NCBI RefSeq assembly: GCF_900106855.1
Contig: NZ_FNWI01000004.1
Location: 1,674,001-1,738,000, forward strand
Origin: Varibaculum massiliense
GTDB taxonomy: Bacteria; Actinomycetota; Actinomycetes; Actinomycetales; Actinomycetaceae
Length of the DNA: 64,000 nucleotides
Direction: 5' to 3'
A program made the position numbers and the translations under genes. Of the stretch, positions 62,278 through 64,000 are shown in pieces. Each line of letters starts with the position of its first letter. Position 1 is the first letter of the stretch. The notes beneath the pieces are model-generated. The model searched no databases. It saw only the letters and a program-made list of their open reading frames with translations, and was not told the origin of the DNA.

Positions 62278-63141
62278 CTAAGCGTGCTTCTTGACACGGG
62301 CGCGCGCCCGGCTGATCAGTAGAACTATTAGGAATAAGACCCCATCGGTAAATGCCATCATCGCCGAGGTGGCAAGGTTAAAATGCCAAGCGGTAATAAA
62401 ACCGATAATTGCGCTGATTACCGCAATAATCAGGGTGAAAGCAAATATTTTTGGGAGAGAATTAGACAGTAGAATCGCAGTGGCTGCTGGGGTTACCAGT
62501 AGGGCAATCACTAGAATGGCGCCCGCAGTAGAAAAAGCCACCACAATAGTTAAGGCCACCAGAACCATGAATATAGTTTCCACCGTGCGGATGGGGAACC
62601 CGATGACTCGGGCTGATTCCCTATCGAAAGTCACAAGCTGCATAACCTTATAGGTAAGCAGTAAAAATATTGTATTCGCTACGAAAATTATCAGCAGCAT
62701 CCACATGGCGCGGGGACCAAAATCATAATTGCTGATTATCAACCTTTCGGTATCTAAAGCCAGCAGGTTCAGGTCGCCGGTCAGTACCGTATCCTCGCAG
62801 ATATGTACATGCGCCAGCGCAGTGGACAGTAAAATTACTCCGCCCGAAAATAGCAGGGGGAAGATAACTCCTTGACTGGCATCCTTAGGTAGTAGACCGG
62901 TGGATTGCAGATAGTTGGCTCCCAAAACTACGATTAACCCAAAACCAGCGGCAAGAACCACCATTATCGGAGAATAAGTGGATCCAGAAAGCAACGCGCC
63001 CAGCACTATTCCGGGTAGGACTGCGTGGCTCATGGCGTCCACCAGCATGGATTGACGACGCAACACCAAGAAGGTGCCGGGTAGGGCGCAAGTTACCGAG
63101 GTAGTAATTGCTAGTAATAAGGCTGCAAGTACAAAACTCAT
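62278..63141 (-). CDS. Metal ABC transporter permease (ZnuB/MntB family), second
   Basis: This is a 287-residue inner-membrane permease of the zinc/manganese/iron ABC-3 family, with about eight helices. LVLRRQSMLVDAMSHAVLPGIVLGALLSG is the family's signature near the N-terminus, and AFSTAGAILVIALLVTPAATAIL is the conserved helix near the middle. The start overlaps the stop of the upstream permease by four bases. Metal specificity cannot be told from the sequence. The ATPase and binding protein must lie beyond the window edge. Confidence 0.92.
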   Translation of the reverse strand: MSFVLAALLLAITTSVTCALPGTFLVLRRQSMLVDAMSHAVLPGIVLGALLSGSTYSPIMVVLAAGFGLIVVLGANYLQSTGLLPKDASQGVIFPLLFSGGVILLSTALAHVHICEDTVLTGDLNLLALDTERLIISNYDFGPRAMWMLLIIFVANTIFLLLTYKVMQLVTFDRESARVIGFPIRTVETIFMVLVALTIVVAFSTAGAILVIALLVTPAATAILLSNSLPKIFAFTLIIAVISAIIGFITAWHFNLATSAMMAFTDGVLFLIVLLISRARARVKKHA

Positions 63142-64000
63142 TTCAGATTAACCTCGGGGTCTAGCTGGGAGTTGTGGCTTAATGTTCCGGCTGATTGGAG
63201 AATTGGGGAGGGAGTGTCGCCTTCCTGCGCCTTTGTCGGTGAGAAACACAGCTGGTTAGCTATTGCCGCAGGATTAGTAGGCTGCTCTTTCCAGGAATTA
63301 CCCTGAGCTGGGGAGGCATTATCTTCCTGCTCGTGCTTTAAATTTTGGATATGCCGACGGCGGCGATACCGGTAAGCCAGCAAAGAGCGGTGCGGAGAGA
63401 AAACTAAAGAAATAGCTAGAACCAACGAAAGGATGACTACGATTACCGGTCCAGTAGGCACCTTACCGATGGATACTGCCAGATAAGAACCAAAACCGCC
63501 GCTAAGTGCACCTATTGCTCCAGCTAGTAGGAATAATACCGGTAGATGATCGGTCCACTGCCGTGCGGCAGCTGCGGGGATAATAGCAAAAGCAACCATC
63601 AATACTACCCCTACAGATTTCACCCCAATCACGATACCTACGGTGGTGCACAAGGTGACAATGGCAATCAAAAGGTTACGGGAAAAACCAGCTGCCTGGG
63701 CGCCTACGGGGTCAAAAGCAAAGAGCGCGATCTCCTTCCAGAAAAGTATGACGATCAATAGAGCGGTAAAACCCAGGATAGCAACGGTGAATACATCGAT
63801 TTGACGCATAGTGGCGGCATTTCCGAACAGGTATTGTGCAATACCAGAGCGTCCAGAGAAATGGGAAAAGGATAATAGCCTCAAGGCCACCATGCCGCCG
63901 CCATAATAGATGGCCAGAGAAATCGCCATTGCGGCTTCCACTCCTACTTTGGATTTTTCCGCTATCAGGTTAGTGGTGGCCACGGCGAGTAATCCGGAAA
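63138..64000 (-). CDS. Metal ABC transporter permease, first (5' end cut by window edge)
   Basis: This is a homologue of the permease that follows it, again ABC-3 family, with GVKSVGVVLMVAFAIIPAAAARQW and GGFGSYLAVSIGKVPTGPVIVV as landmarks. The frame remains open through 64000, so the N-terminus lies outside. After the last helix it has an unusually long polar tail of some 80 residues (from YRRRRHIQN to PEVNLK) that the usual family members lack. Pairs of permeases like this occur in SitCD/MntCD-type systems. Confidence 0.88.
   Translation of the reverse strand, partial: SGLLAVATTNLIAEKSKVGVEAAMAISLAIYYGGGMVALRLLSFSHFSGRSGIAQYLFGNAATMRQIDVFTVAILGFTALLIVILFWKEIALFAFDPVGAQAAGFSRNLLIAIVTLCTTVGIVIGVKSVGVVLMVAFAIIPAAAARQWTDHLPVLFLLAGAIGALSGGFGSYLAVSIGKVPTGPVIVVILSLVLAISLVFSPHRSLLAYRYRRRRHIQNLKHEQEDNASPAQGNSWKEQPTNPAAIANQLCFSPTKAQEGDTPSPILQSAGTLSHNSQLDPEVNLK

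Overview
The window looks like chromosome from a moderate-GC Gram-positive actinobacterium, most likely the Actinomycetaceae (a Varibaculum/Actinomyces-like host is my best guess, from gene content and not from any search). The evidence is the actinobacterial order tRNA-Ser / SRP RNA / dnaX / recR / aspartokinase / asd, a CIRCE element in front of groES, a b558-type sdhCAB operon, frequent GTG and TTG starts, an actinobacterial myo-inositol cluster that uses a Cgl0159-type protein, and sortase-type surface proteins.

Layout. 1-9008: cell-wall precursor and core genes (coaA and glmM on minus; glmS, nnr, alr, tsaE, tsaB, rimI on plus). 9242-12763: sdhCAB. 12923-14494: tsaD with a long repetitive C-terminal extension. 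14547-16396: a methyltransferase and groES with CIRCE. 16598-23534: a transaldolase, a GntR/HutC regulator and a partial myo-inositol operon (iolC, Cgl0159-type aldolase candidate, iolB, iolD). 23700-26122: an aldo/keto reductase and a SHIRT-like surface protein. 26352-31419: a complete deoxyribose operon (SorC-type regulator, deoC, deoP, deoX, deoK). 31806-34437: an alcohol dehydrogenase, a decayed stretch and a DUF3800 gene beside tRNA-Ser. 34781-40630: ffs, dnaX, recR, ask, asd. 40631-44456: a membrane protein, a TetR regulator and an MFS transporter preceded by a deleted copy of itself. 44672-49755: an AdhE whose alcohol-dehydrogenase half has lost its metal ligands, then a sugar kinase and sugar transporter pair. 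50093-57902: an LPPTG beta-helix adhesin, a lipoprotein, and an operon of response regulator, giant 7TM receptor with an extracellular domain, and histidine kinase. 58052-62063: an envelope cluster (TPM, zinc-ribbon and SPFH proteins, small membrane protein). 62278-64000: two metal ABC permeases.

How it works together. The deoxyribose operon yields glyceraldehyde-3-phosphate and acetaldehyde. The intact acetaldehyde dehydrogenase half of AdhE could turn that acetaldehyde into acetyl-CoA. The tsaE/tsaB/rimI trio and the separate tsaD supply the t6A tRNA-modification machinery. The strongest candidates for something undescribed are the receptor/kinase/regulator operon (53175-57902) with a palindrome just upstream, the 11-residue-repeat tail on TsaD, and the metal-site-less AdhE.
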